Origin: Peptococcaceae bacterium UBA7185
Lineage (GTDB): Bacteria > Bacillota > Peptococcia > Peptococcales > Peptococcaceae
Direction of reading: 5' to 3'
NCBI GenBank assembly: GCA_002491065.1
Contig: DKVF01000024.1
Span: 45,314-53,351 of the forward strand
Length of the DNA stretch: 8,038 nt
The position numbers were made by a program, and so were the translations under genes. How positions within the stretch are numbered: position 1 is the stretch's first letter; each line of letters opens with the position of its first letter. The notes under the pieces were generated by a model. That model searched no databases and was not told where the DNA came from. It saw nothing but the letters and a program-made list of their open reading frames with translations. Shown piece by piece: positions 1-5,970 of this stretch.

Positions 1-714
1 GCTTTTGTAGAAAAGGTTGTGCCTTTTATGGCAGCTTTATACATTTTGGGTGGTTTGATACTGATTATTTTGAATATTACCCATTTACCCCGTGTACTGC
101 AGATGATCGTGGTCTGTGCTTTTGACCCATCCGCTATGGGCGGCGGCGCATTGGGGATCACGGTACAGCAGGCTATTCGCTACGGTGTAGCGCGGGGATT
201 ATTTTCTAATGAAGCCGGTATGGGTTCCACACCGCATGCCCATGCACGCGCAACAGCCAAAAGTCCTCATGAACAGGGCTTGATGGCTATGATCAGTGTA
301 TTTATTGATACCTTTATTGTCTTAAATATGACAGTATTTGCAGTGTTGTCAACGGATGCATTAGCTACAGGAAAAGGCGGTATTGCGCTTACCCAGGCAG
401 CGTTTTCTACAGTATTCGGAGGGTTCGGCGATATTTTTGTGGCGATTTGTTTGCTGTTCTTCGCTTTCTCCACGATTTTAAGCTGGCAATTTTTTGGTGC
501 AGTGAATGTAAAGTATCTTTTTGGCGATTTTGCTGTGAAAATATATTCCTGCATTGTGCTGGTGTTTATCGTAGTGGGTTCTACCTTGAAGGTAGATTTA
601 GTGTGGGAATTGTCTGATTTCTTTAATGGTATGATGGTAATCCCTAATGCGTTAGCTTTGTTGGCACTCACTGGTGTAGTTGTAGCAAGCTGCAAAAAAT
701 ATGGCGGAAAGTAA
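1..714 (+). CDS. Sodium:alanine/glycine symporter (AGCS family), C-terminal half, 5' end outside window
   Basis: Imports alanine or glycine with sodium across the cytoplasmic membrane. The frame is open from base 1 and ends with TAA at 712-714, giving 237 visible residues; AGCS proteins are usually about 440-480 residues, so roughly the N-terminal half lies left of the window. The most telling block is the conserved AIRYGVARGLFSNEAGMGS stretch at visible residues 58-76, followed by PHAHA, a typical AGCS loop. After it come several hydrophobic membrane segments, including the FVAICLLFFAFSTILSWQFFG stretch, then NVKYLFG and KVDLVWELSDFFNGMMVIPN near the C-terminus, all characteristic of the family. 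A short basic tail (CKKYGGK) ends the protein. The gene converges with the transglutaminase gene and shares a terminator with it. Family assignment is firm; the choice between alanine and glycine is not visible from this half. Confidence 0.93.
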   Translation, partial: AFVEKVVPFMAALYILGGLILIILNITHLPRVLQMIVVCAFDPSAMGGGALGITVQQAIRYGVARGLFSNEAGMGSTPHAHARATAKSPHEQGLMAMISVFIDTFIVLNMTVFAVLSTDALATGKGGIALTQAAFSTVFGGFGDIFVAICLLFFAFSTILSWQFFGAVNVKYLFGDFAVKIYSCIVLVFIVVGSTLKVDLVWELSDFFNGMMVIPNALALLALTGVVVASCKKYGGK

Positions 715-841
715 TATTGGTGAGGGAAATTGCGCAGGTAACTGTTATGTAAAAGAATAACTGCCATGGCGTTATAATGCAGTAAATATCAGAAATACAG
801 TTGCTGAATTTTTAGTAAAACGAAAAATTAGAATATGATAT

Positions 842-894
842 AAAAATAGAGCAGAGAAAGCTAAATAAAAGTTGCTTTCTTCTGCTCTGTTTTT
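842..894. terminator. Bidirectional rho-independent terminator between converging genes
   Basis: A long hairpin pairs AGAGCAGAGAAAGC (848-861) with GCTTTCTTCTGCTCT (874-888), with a single bulged base and a 12-base loop. It is flanked by an A-run on the left (842-846) and a T-run on the right (890-894) that also pair. It therefore gives a T-tract in both directions and can stop the + strand symporter transcript and the - strand transglutaminase transcript. The rest of the 715-905 gap shows only weak A/T-rich inverted repeats. Confidence 0.9.
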
Positions 895-905
895 GTATAG
901 AGCGT

Positions 906-2402
906 TTACGCAGCGTTTTCTTCCTTCGTTGCTGTTTGCTGTTGCTGTTCGTTCATGAGCTGCAGTGTTGCATAGGTCATGTCCACAATATCGCCGCGGG
1001 TCGCAGCAGTGCCACTGGAGGCCTGTGCTTCTGTCAAAATGCCGTGCGTTACGGCGATGGCCAATGCATCCTGATAGCTGTGCTCAATTTGCAGCACGCG
1101 GAGCATCATGACAGCGTAGTCCTGTTTTGTTACGGCACCGGTGCCAAAGGTGGTAGCGGTTTGTCCAGCGGCCAACTTTTTATCGTACAGGTAGCCGATA
1201 GAGGAGCGGGCCCATTGTGGGACGTCAGTAAATGGGCAAGCCGACTCATAGTAGGAGCTGTTTTCTTTGATGGCAGTCAGGCCGCCATTCATGCGCATGA
1301 CCATTACGCCCATTTCAATGCGGGTGATAGAATCCTTTAGACGGAACCCCTTTTCGTCGCCCATAAACAATCCTTGTTCTTTTAATGCCTGTGCCTTTGC
1401 TTCGGTGGCTTTTTCCGCAGCAGTCGTATCTGTTGATTGATGGTCAGATGGCTGCTGTTTGTCTGGTTGCTCAGGTGTAGCAGTCACAGCGCCGATATCA
1501 GTCAAATAACGTGGGTCTGGGATATCGCCGGAAACAGAATTTTGCATGGAAAGATTGGCAAAGGGCAACGACACGGACTTCTGTCCGGTGGTGCGTCCGG
1601 TATAAATTTCTTTGCTGTGTTCGTAATGGGTTTTGTCATAGGTGTGAGTTCCTTTTTGCTGAAAGGTATCTAAATCCAGCAAAAAATAAGACCAACGATC
1701 ACTGGAGTCCTGCAATCCTACAGGGTCATTAAAGGTAACATCCAACATCCACCATTTATCGTTCAGATAAACGGCATTCCAGATATGATTACCGCCGTAG
1801 GCTGTGCCAGTTACTTTGATGCAGGGGATCTGCATCATTTCACACAGCAGTTGCACAGTGTTGGCATAGCCCTCGCATACGGCCTTGCCTTCTCCCAGAC
1901 AACCATAGATGGTAAATGCGGTATGATACTGTTCAGGATTTTTGACTGCAGCAGATACATACTCGCAGTTGTCAATAATGTAATTGTTAATATAACGAAG
2001 CTTTTCGTAATCCGTAGTATACATCTGGGCATCTGCCACGATTTCTTTTGCTTTATTTTGCACTTGGCTATTCAAATCGTTGTATTCCCTGCCGCGAAAT
2101 TTTACAAAAAACGTAGTAGGATTGGTATTTGCGTAATATTGCATGCTGGCGTCCAAACTAAAGGGCATAAGCCGTGTGGACAGATTCAACGCAGTGTCCA
2201 TATAATTTTCTGCGTCAGGGCTTTTTCCTGCTACGTTGGTATTCAGACGAAGTTCTCCCTGCGCGCCTTCTGTAAGATAAAGTTGAAAAATAGTGGTAGC
2301 TGCTCCGATGGGGTCGGTGGCAGAGTTGGCCAGTGCAGGCGCCGTAGTGGACCATAATAGTGCAACTATGCAGAATATTGTAAGAAGTTTTTTGTGTTTC
2401 AT
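906..2402 (-). CDS. Secreted transglutaminase-like protein with C-terminal SLH (S-layer homology) repeats
   Basis: Predicted exported cell-surface protein of 498 residues. The N-terminus has a basic start, a hydrophobic core and an ALA-N cleavage site (signal peptide about 1-25). A transglutaminase/protease core follows at about 125-245, with the expected triad: Cys176 in GKAVCEGYA, His206 in GGNHIWNAV and Asp221 in WWMLDVTF. A low-complexity linker rich in Q, T, D and P lies around 305-335. The C-terminus carries SLH-type repeats: about 345-375 (DSITRIEMGVMVMRM), 389-438 (CPFTDVPQWARSSIGYLYDKKL and onward), and a degenerate third at about 447-482 (ATRGDIVDM). Known SLH domains bind secondary wall polymers or modified peptidoglycan, so the enzyme is probably wall-anchored. 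It could cross-link proteins, or act as a cysteine peptidase; the substrate is unknown. The frame stays open upstream to 2543, but the ATG at 2402 is chosen because it begins the signal peptide and has GGAGG 13 bases upstream. Confidence 0.88.
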   Translation of the reverse strand: MKHKKLLTIFCIVALLWSTTAPALANSATDPIGAATTIFQLYLTEGAQGELRLNTNVAGKSPDAENYMDTALNLSTRLMPFSLDASMQYYANTNPTTFFVKFRGREYNDLNSQVQNKAKEIVADAQMYTTDYEKLRYINNYIIDNCEYVSAAVKNPEQYHTAFTIYGCLGEGKAVCEGYANTVQLLCEMMQIPCIKVTGTAYGGNHIWNAVYLNDKWWMLDVTFNDPVGLQDSSDRWSYFLLDLDTFQQKGTHTYDKTHYEHSKEIYTGRTTGQKSVSLPFANLSMQNSVSGDIPDPRYLTDIGAVTATPEQPDKQQPSDHQSTDTTAAEKATEAKAQALKEQGLFMGDEKGFRLKDSITRIEMGVMVMRMNGGLTAIKENSSYYESACPFTDVPQWARSSIGYLYDKKLAAGQTATTFGTGAVTKQDYAVMMLRVLQIEHSYQDALAIAVTHGILTEAQASSGTAATRGDIVDMTYATLQLMNEQQQQTATKEENAA

Positions 2403-2446
2403 AATGATTTTTGTTCCTCCAATCAGCATGAAAAAGCATTTGTTAC

Positions 2447-2455
2447 AGTATAGCA
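2447..2455 (-). promoter_or_regulatory. Extended -10 promoter for the transglutaminase-SLH gene
   Basis: On the - strand the sequence reads TGCTATACT, an extended -10 element (TGN followed by TATACT, five of six matches to consensus). There is no good -35 hexamer at 16-18 bases, which is compatible with an extended -10 promoter. It lies about 45 bases upstream of the chosen ATG and upstream of the GGAGG ribosome binding site at 2416-2420, supporting the start at 2402 rather than the longer open frame to 2543. Confidence 0.55.
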
Positions 2456-2527
2456 TACTTCCGCACGAAAAATGTATGATTTTTATTAAGATTTTCTTGT
2501 AGGAGGAATATTTTTTGCAAAAGCAGT

Positions 2528-2556
2528 TTGCCCTGCGAGACATTTTGCATTATAAT
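2528..2556 (+). promoter_or_regulatory. Sigma-A-type promoter for the DUF4446-marR unit
   Basis: TTGCCC (2528-2533, four of six) and a perfect TATAAT (2551-2556) are separated by exactly 17 bases. Transcription would begin near 2563, leaving a leader of about 50 bases before the ATG at 2612. It is divergent from the transglutaminase promoter about 75 bases away, so a regulator bound between them could affect both. Confidence 0.65.
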
Positions 2557-2611
2557 AAATAGGAAAAGCTATGTGATACTGATTTCACAGCGCGTGGCAG
2601 GAGGGAAAAAC

Positions 2612-3148
2612 ATGGAAGTTTTAGCGATGCTGAATCAATATGCAATTATTTTTACAGCGATCATGGCGCTTATTACGCTCATTTTTTTAGTGCGATTGGC
2701 GCAGCTGCAGAAAGAAATCAAAAATTTAAAGAAAAAATATACTGCGTTAACAGTAGGTGTGAATGGAGAAAATCTCAGTGAAATTGTAGAATTTCTGGTG
2801 GCGAGCCACAATGAAAATCAAAATCTATTAGAGCAGGCGGAAGCAGATATAAAAGAATTGCGGAAACGGCAGCAAGCTAATTTGAATCATATAGCGATTA
2901 TGCATTATAATGCTTTTGACTTTACCTATGGAGAGCTGAGTTTCTCTATGGCAGTGCTGGATGATTTAGGAAACGGCTATATTTTTACAAATATCCATAA
3001 CAGAGATGATGCCCGCTGTTATTGTAAACGAATTATAAACGGAGAGAGTAAGCATCCAATGAGTGATGAAGAAAAAGAAGTATTGGAATATGCGCTGAAT
3101 AACGAGGCAAGTTATAGCCGAACCATGCGCGGTGCAGCAGGAAAATAA
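2612..3148 (+). CDS. DUF4446 family membrane-anchored protein of unknown function
   Basis: A 178-residue protein with one N-terminal membrane segment (about 10-28), then a charged coiled-coil-like region (about 30-90) and a compact C-terminal domain. The block LNHIAIMHYNAFDFTYGELSFSMAVLDD at 91-118, followed by GNGYIFTNIHNRDDARCYCKRIINGESKHPMSDEEKEVLEYA, is what I recognise as DUF4446. No biochemical role is known to me for this family, and no catalytic motif is obvious. In many Bacillota, DUF4446 genes sit near parA/parB and serS close to the origin, which fits serS a few kilobases downstream here. The start is ATG 2612, with AGGAGGG at 2599-2605 six bases upstream; the frame is open farther upstream, but the promoter at 2528-2556 lies in that extension. 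The gap to marR is short, so the two are probably cotranscribed. Confidence 0.85.
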   Translation: MEVLAMLNQYAIIFTAIMALITLIFLVRLAQLQKEIKNLKKKYTALTVGVNGENLSEIVEFLVASHNENQNLLEQAEADIKELRKRQQANLNHIAIMHYNAFDFTYGELSFSMAVLDDLGNGYIFTNIHNRDDARCYCKRIINGESKHPMSDEEKEVLEYALNNEASYSRTMRGAAGK

Positions 3149-3182
3149 GAAGCAGTATTGTCTAAAGTAGATGGTGAAAAAC

Positions 3183-3650
3183 ATGATGGATGAGGTATAT
3201 CATTTTGGAGTATTGTTTAAGCAAATTTCTCTTGCCTTTGAAACTGCAATGCAGCGAGAAGCGGAACGCTATGATTTAACACCGGCGCAAGCGAATATTT
3301 TGATTTATCTTTCTGAGGTAGATCATCCGGTGAACCAGCGGGAATTGGAATATTACTATCGCCTCAGCAATCCTACAGTAACAGGTTTGATGCAGCGTAT
3401 GGAGGCGAAGGGCTTTATTAAAAGAGAAACAAATCAAGGCGATGGACGTTCAAAGTATATTTTGCTCACACCAAAAGCGGAGGATATTGTTCATGAAGTA
3501 GAAATGGCCATAGATAAACTGGAAAAGAAGGTCGTACAGGATTTAACCGAGGAAGAACAGGAACGGCTGCGCAATTTGTTGCTGCGGACATTGACAATCC
3601 TCTATGATTGCAAGGGAAATTGTCAGTGTAAAGAGGAAAAAATGGATTGA
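3183..3650 (+). CDS. MarR-family winged-helix transcriptional regulator with a C-terminal cysteine cluster
   Basis: A 155-residue protein of normal MarR length, expected to act as a dimer and repress or activate nearby or distant promoters. The winged helix spans about 33-100: LTPAQANILIYL, then the recognition helix LSNPTVTGLMQRMEAKG (61-77), then the wing KRETNQGDGRSKYILLT with its usual D-x-R pattern. Flanking helices at 1-30 and 105-145 would form the dimer interface. All three cysteines lie in the tail as CKGNCQC (Cys143, 147, 149), which could bind a metal or sense redox; this is inference. Start is uncertain: ATG 3171, 3183 and 3186 are in frame. GGTGA at 3173-3177 is well placed for 3183 or 3186, while 3171 has no usable ribosome binding site. 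It follows DUF4446 by 34 bases and is the last gene before a strong terminator, so no obvious target gene lies downstream. Confidence 0.9.
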   Translation: MMDEVYHFGVLFKQISLAFETAMQREAERYDLTPAQANILIYLSEVDHPVNQRELEYYYRLSNPTVTGLMQRMEAKGFIKRETNQGDGRSKYILLTPKAEDIVHEVEMAIDKLEKKVVQDLTEEEQERLRNLLLRTLTILYDCKGNCQCKEEKMD

Positions 3651-3658
3651 TGGATAGA

Positions 3659-3708
3659 AAAAAGTGTCTGTAAATAGGGTCGCAGAATCCTGTTTACAGA
3701 CACTTTTT
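3659..3708. terminator. Bidirectional rho-independent terminator between marR and the beta-CASP gene
   Basis: A nearly perfect 20-base-pair stem with a single U-G wobble pairs 3659-3678 with 3689-3708 around a 10-base loop. Its core is GTGTCTGTAAA against TTTACAGACAC. The left arm starts with A5 and the right arm ends with T5, so it works in either direction. The right arm overlaps the stop codon of the - strand beta-CASP gene (3707-3709). Confidence 0.93.
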
Positions 3709-5083
3709 ATATGGAAATAGTTTCCCCATAGCGGGGTACTTGGGTATGATAGCCGTATTGCTGTAATAACGCAGATAAAAAGAGCGATGTGTCTGCGTCA
3801 CCATGATTTAATAGTACGCGGCAGGGTTTGGCGGGCAGTTGCTGCAGCCAGTGGAGCAGTGCCGGTTGGTCGGCATGAATGGGCCGTACAGGAAGTGCAG
3901 CGATGTGAGCCCGCACAGGAATATGTTGTTCTTGCAATGTAAGTTGTTTGGTGTGTTCCAGCAGCAAATGGGCAACAGTATTGCGGCGAGGTATGCCCAA
4001 AAGCACGACGGTTGTTTGCGGCTTGGGAAGATATTGCCGCAAATAGGAACCTATCGGACCGGAACCAGCCATGCTGTCGGGGGCGATAAGCACCTTAGGC
4101 TGTTGATTTTGCCAGAGCTGTCGGGATTGCTGCTGCGTAGTACAAAAGTGCAGTGCGGGAAAATCCAACAGAGCGCCGCACTGATTTTTTAATTGGCGCG
4201 CCTCTTCATCTAAAAATTCGTCCAGCGTGTTATCATTGTAAATTTGGCAGGCCTCATATGCCAAAGTACTGTCCACATATACAGGAAAATCAGGCAGAGC
4301 AGGCACTAGCTCTTTTTGTTTGATGATGTGCAGGCAATACAACAGCTCCTGCGTGCGGCCGATTGCCGCAGCGGGAATGAGTACAGTGCCCTGCTTTTGG
4401 AAAGTTTGCTGCAAAAGATTGGCCAGAGGCTGGAGATAATCCTGCTGAGAAAAATAGCAATGGTCTCCGTGGGTGCTTTCCATGATTACAGTTTGAGCAG
4501 AGGCTGTTTGCTGCGGGTCCTCCACCATAGGCATATGCTGATTGCCCAGATCGCCGCTGAACAGTAACTGCCGCACTTGCTTTTGTTCACAATATTGCAG
4601 GACGATTGATGCCGAGCCGAGAATATGCCCAGCATCATAGAAACAAAACTGGATATCTTTTTGAAGGGTTTTCCATTGCTTGTAATGACATATATGAATT
4701 TGCTGCAATGTAGCGTCTACATCATGTTGGTTGATACACGGCAGCTTGTGTTGTTTTCCAGAGTGATGATGTGAAGCGTGTTGTTGCCGGAGAAGCTGTT
4801 CCTGCAACATGATTTTAAGAAGCTGTGCAGTGGGATTTGTCATCCAGATAGGGCCGGTAAATCCTTGCTGTATTAAAAAGGGCAGACGACCGCAATGGTC
4901 TGCGTGACAATGGGTAAGCAGCACAGCGTCGATTTCCTTTGCCGAAAAGGGAAAGGTACAATTGTCAACCAGATCCGGACCTTGTTGTAATCCGCAGTCT
5001 ACCAGCAGTTGATATTGGGGCAGCTGTACATGGATGCAGCTGCCAGTGACAGAGCGGGCTGCGCCGCAAAAGGTAAGCTTCAT
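3707..5083 (-). CDS. Beta-CASP metallo-beta-lactamase fold RNA-processing nuclease (YSH1/COG1236 type)
   Basis: A 458-residue cytoplasmic protein, likely a zinc-dependent RNase of the CPSF73-like group. The N-terminal metallo-beta-lactamase domain shows THCHADH (His58, His60, Asp62, His63), His153 in AGHILGSA and Asp178 in FSGDLG, the complete metal ligand set. The inserted beta-CASP domain follows: motif A is ESTHGD at 202-207 (usually ESTYGD), then AAAIGRTQELLYCLH, PVYVDSTLA and IAPDSMAGSGPIGSYL. The C-terminal motif C region reads RPIHADQ (His403), where relatives usually have FSGHADQ, and LLNHGD follows at 424-429. The protein is unusually rich in glutamine (about 57 residues, near 12%) and histidine, with a patch of both at 97-121. 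The start at 5083 is preferred over ATG 5089 because of ribosome binding site spacing. RNA is the likely substrate from the family, but DNA cannot be excluded. Confidence 0.87.
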   Translation of the reverse strand: MKLTFCGAARSVTGSCIHVQLPQYQLLVDCGLQQGPDLVDNCTFPFSAKEIDAVLLTHCHADHCGRLPFLIQQGFTGPIWMTNPTAQLLKIMLQEQLLRQQHASHHHSGKQHKLPCINQHDVDATLQQIHICHYKQWKTLQKDIQFCFYDAGHILGSASIVLQYCEQKQVRQLLFSGDLGNQHMPMVEDPQQTASAQTVIMESTHGDHCYFSQQDYLQPLANLLQQTFQKQGTVLIPAAAIGRTQELLYCLHIIKQKELVPALPDFPVYVDSTLAYEACQIYNDNTLDEFLDEEARQLKNQCGALLDFPALHFCTTQQQSRQLWQNQQPKVLIAPDSMAGSGPIGSYLRQYLPKPQTTVVLLGIPRRNTVAHLLLEHTKQLTLQEQHIPVRAHIAALPVRPIHADQPALLHWLQQLPAKPCRVLLNHGDADTSLFLSALLQQYGYHTQVPRYGETISI

Positions 5084-5092
5084 AAACATGCG

Positions 5093-5098
5093 CCTCCT
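5093..5098 (-). promoter_or_regulatory. Ribosome binding site deciding the beta-CASP gene start
   Basis: AGGAGG on the - strand lies only 3 bases upstream of ATG 5089 but 9 bases upstream of the in-frame ATG 5083. The second ATG has the normal spacing and also begins the family-typical MKLTFCGAARSVTGS. Confidence 0.75.
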
Positions 5099-5106
5099 GT
5101 AAAAAG

Positions 5107-5135
5107 AATATTCTTTCCAAAGTTTATCCTATCAA
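5107..5135 (-). promoter_or_regulatory. Candidate promoter for the beta-CASP gene
   Basis: On the - strand TTGATA (5130-5135, five of six) is followed after 17 bases by AATATT (5107-5112, four of six). It sits between the upstream gene's terminator and the AGGAGG site, as expected for an independent transcription unit with a very short leader. Confidence 0.45.
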
Positions 5136-5149
5136 AGGGAAGGATATAC

Positions 5150-5187
5150 AAAAATACAGCTTCGATGAAAAACATAGAAAGCTGTAT
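5150..5187 (-). terminator. Rho-independent terminator of the DUF697 gene
   Basis: ATACAGCTT (5154-5162) and AAGCTGTAT (5179-5187) form a perfect 9-base-pair stem with a 16-base loop. Read on the - strand it is followed by TTTTT (complement of the A-run 5150-5154), giving the usual terminator form 18 bases after the DUF697 stop codon. Confidence 0.8.
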
Positions 5188-5204
5188 GCTGAAACAGTAT
5201 ATTA

Positions 5205-5708
5205 TTAAATATCAATTACGTCACCAGTAAAACGGCAGTCAATTTGACGCATATAGCGCAGTGCGATTTGATAGCATTGTTCCACGTGATTTCTGCCCAG
5301 ATAACGCATCGCCGCAAAACTGATTCCTGCGGAAAGAGCTTGTCCCGCTATAGGCACAAATCGGCTGAGCTGTTTTGCTGCGATGCGGTTGCCGGCGCGC
5401 TTCAATAAGCTGCGCACGACAGTAGCAGATACAGTGCGGCCAGCCAGTTCATTGCCCACCGAGGAAATAATAACCAGAAGCACTTTTTTTCGCTCCATAT
5501 CTAACTGGCTCAGCTGTTCTTCCGACAAGCCAAAACGTTTATTGATTTGACTTAAAAGCTCAACCATAATGGTAATATCAGCGGAAAGATCAACGCCGGG
5601 CAAAGGTACAGCAGCGGCAGCGCCGGAAAGTAACGCCCGTTTGTTGACCATTTGCATACACTCTGTTTTGATTCGTTCTAATTGCTCCATATTTTCTGGA
5701 AAATACAC
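5205..5708 (-). CDS. Free-standing DUF697 domain protein
   Basis: A 167-residue protein from the GTG at 5708. The block RALLSGAAAAVPLPGVDLSADITIMVELLSQINKRFGL (about 24-61) and the later KQLSRFVPIAGQALSAGISFAAMRYLG (about 112-138) match the DUF697 domain, which is usually found C-terminal to a GTPase domain and contains hydrophobic, probably membrane-associated helices. No P-loop or other GTPase motif exists here or in a neighbour, so this is the domain alone. Function is unknown. The frame is open back to ATG 5795, but a good promoter (5740-5768) lies inside that extension, which argues against it. GTG 5708 has GAGGGAG five bases upstream; ATG 5690 (161 residues) is the alternative but lacks a clear ribosome binding site. 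Transcription is separate from the beta-CASP gene, with a terminator directly after the stop. Confidence 0.78.
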   Translation of the reverse strand: MYFPENMEQLERIKTECMQMVNKRALLSGAAAAVPLPGVDLSADITIMVELLSQINKRFGLSEEQLSQLDMERKKVLLVIISSVGNELAGRTVSATVVRSLLKRAGNRIAAKQLSRFVPIAGQALSAGISFAAMRYLGRNHVEQCYQIALRYMRQIDCRFTGDVIDI

Positions 5709-5713
5709 AGGTG

Positions 5714-5720
5714 CTCCCTC
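5714..5720 (-). promoter_or_regulatory. Ribosome binding site supporting a GTG start for the DUF697 gene
   Basis: GAGGGAG on the - strand, five bases upstream of GTG 5708 and over 20 bases upstream of ATG 5690. It is the only purine-rich site between the promoter and the conserved domain. Confidence 0.5.
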
Positions 5721-5739
5721 TTTCAGATATAATAAATAT

Positions 5740-5768
5740 ACTATACCGCAGCGATTTGCACAGTGCAA
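5740..5768 (-). promoter_or_regulatory. Promoter of the DUF697 gene
   Basis: On the - strand TTGCAC (5763-5768, three of six) and TATAGT (5740-5745, five of six) are 17 bases apart. Transcription would start near 5733, leaving about 25 bases before GTG 5708. Confidence 0.5.
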
Positions 5769-5881
5769 GCAGAATCTTTTTTCTGCGTTCTTCAAGATTA
5801 GGACTTGACGTTTTTCTATTACGTTCCATACTGGGATAAAATGGGAAAATAAAAGAAATTTTTAGTCCATATGTGCTGACA

Positions 5882-5910
5882 CAGACAGGTTTCGGCAGGC
5901 ATACTATAAA
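5882..5910 (+). promoter_or_regulatory. Candidate promoter of the PdxT-like gene
   Basis: CAGACA (5882-5887, four of six) and TATAAA (5905-5910, five of six) are separated by 17 bases. The predicted leader of about 55 bases contains a short T-rich hairpin (TCTGT with ACAGA) but no recognised riboswitch. The rest of 5769-5881 shows no feature I can support. Confidence 0.42.
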
Positions 5911-5970
5911 TACAATCTGTTTTTTGTTTACAGACAATGTTTATTATTTTTATAGAAGGAGAGGGATCGT

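Noticed and set aside
267..767. Open frame of 166 codons on the - strand opposite the symporter gene
   Set aside because: It is antisense to a clear AGCS coding region, has no recognisable domain, and runs through the intergenic region; a shadow frame.
1785..2357. Open frame of 190 codons on the + strand opposite the transglutaminase gene
   Set aside because: It is antisense to a gene with signal peptide and catalytic triad, has no ribosome binding site or domain, and has unlikely composition.
5709..5795. N-terminal extension of the DUF697 gene with a CLHC-x3-C pattern resembling a metal site
   Set aside because: A promoter (5740-5768) and a ribosome binding site (5714-5720) lie inside it, so it is more likely untranslated control DNA.
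5925..5936. TGTTTACAGACA, also present at 3691-3702 in a terminator stem, as a shared regulatory repeat
   Set aside because: One copy is explained by the terminator hairpin, the other is in A/T-rich leader DNA, and no third copy was seen; likely chance.
5927..5956. TTTACA and TATAGA, 18 bases apart, as the promoter of the PdxT-like gene
   Set aside because: Transcription would start inside or after the AAGGAG ribosome binding site at 5956-5961, leaving no usable leader; the 5882-5910 site fits better.
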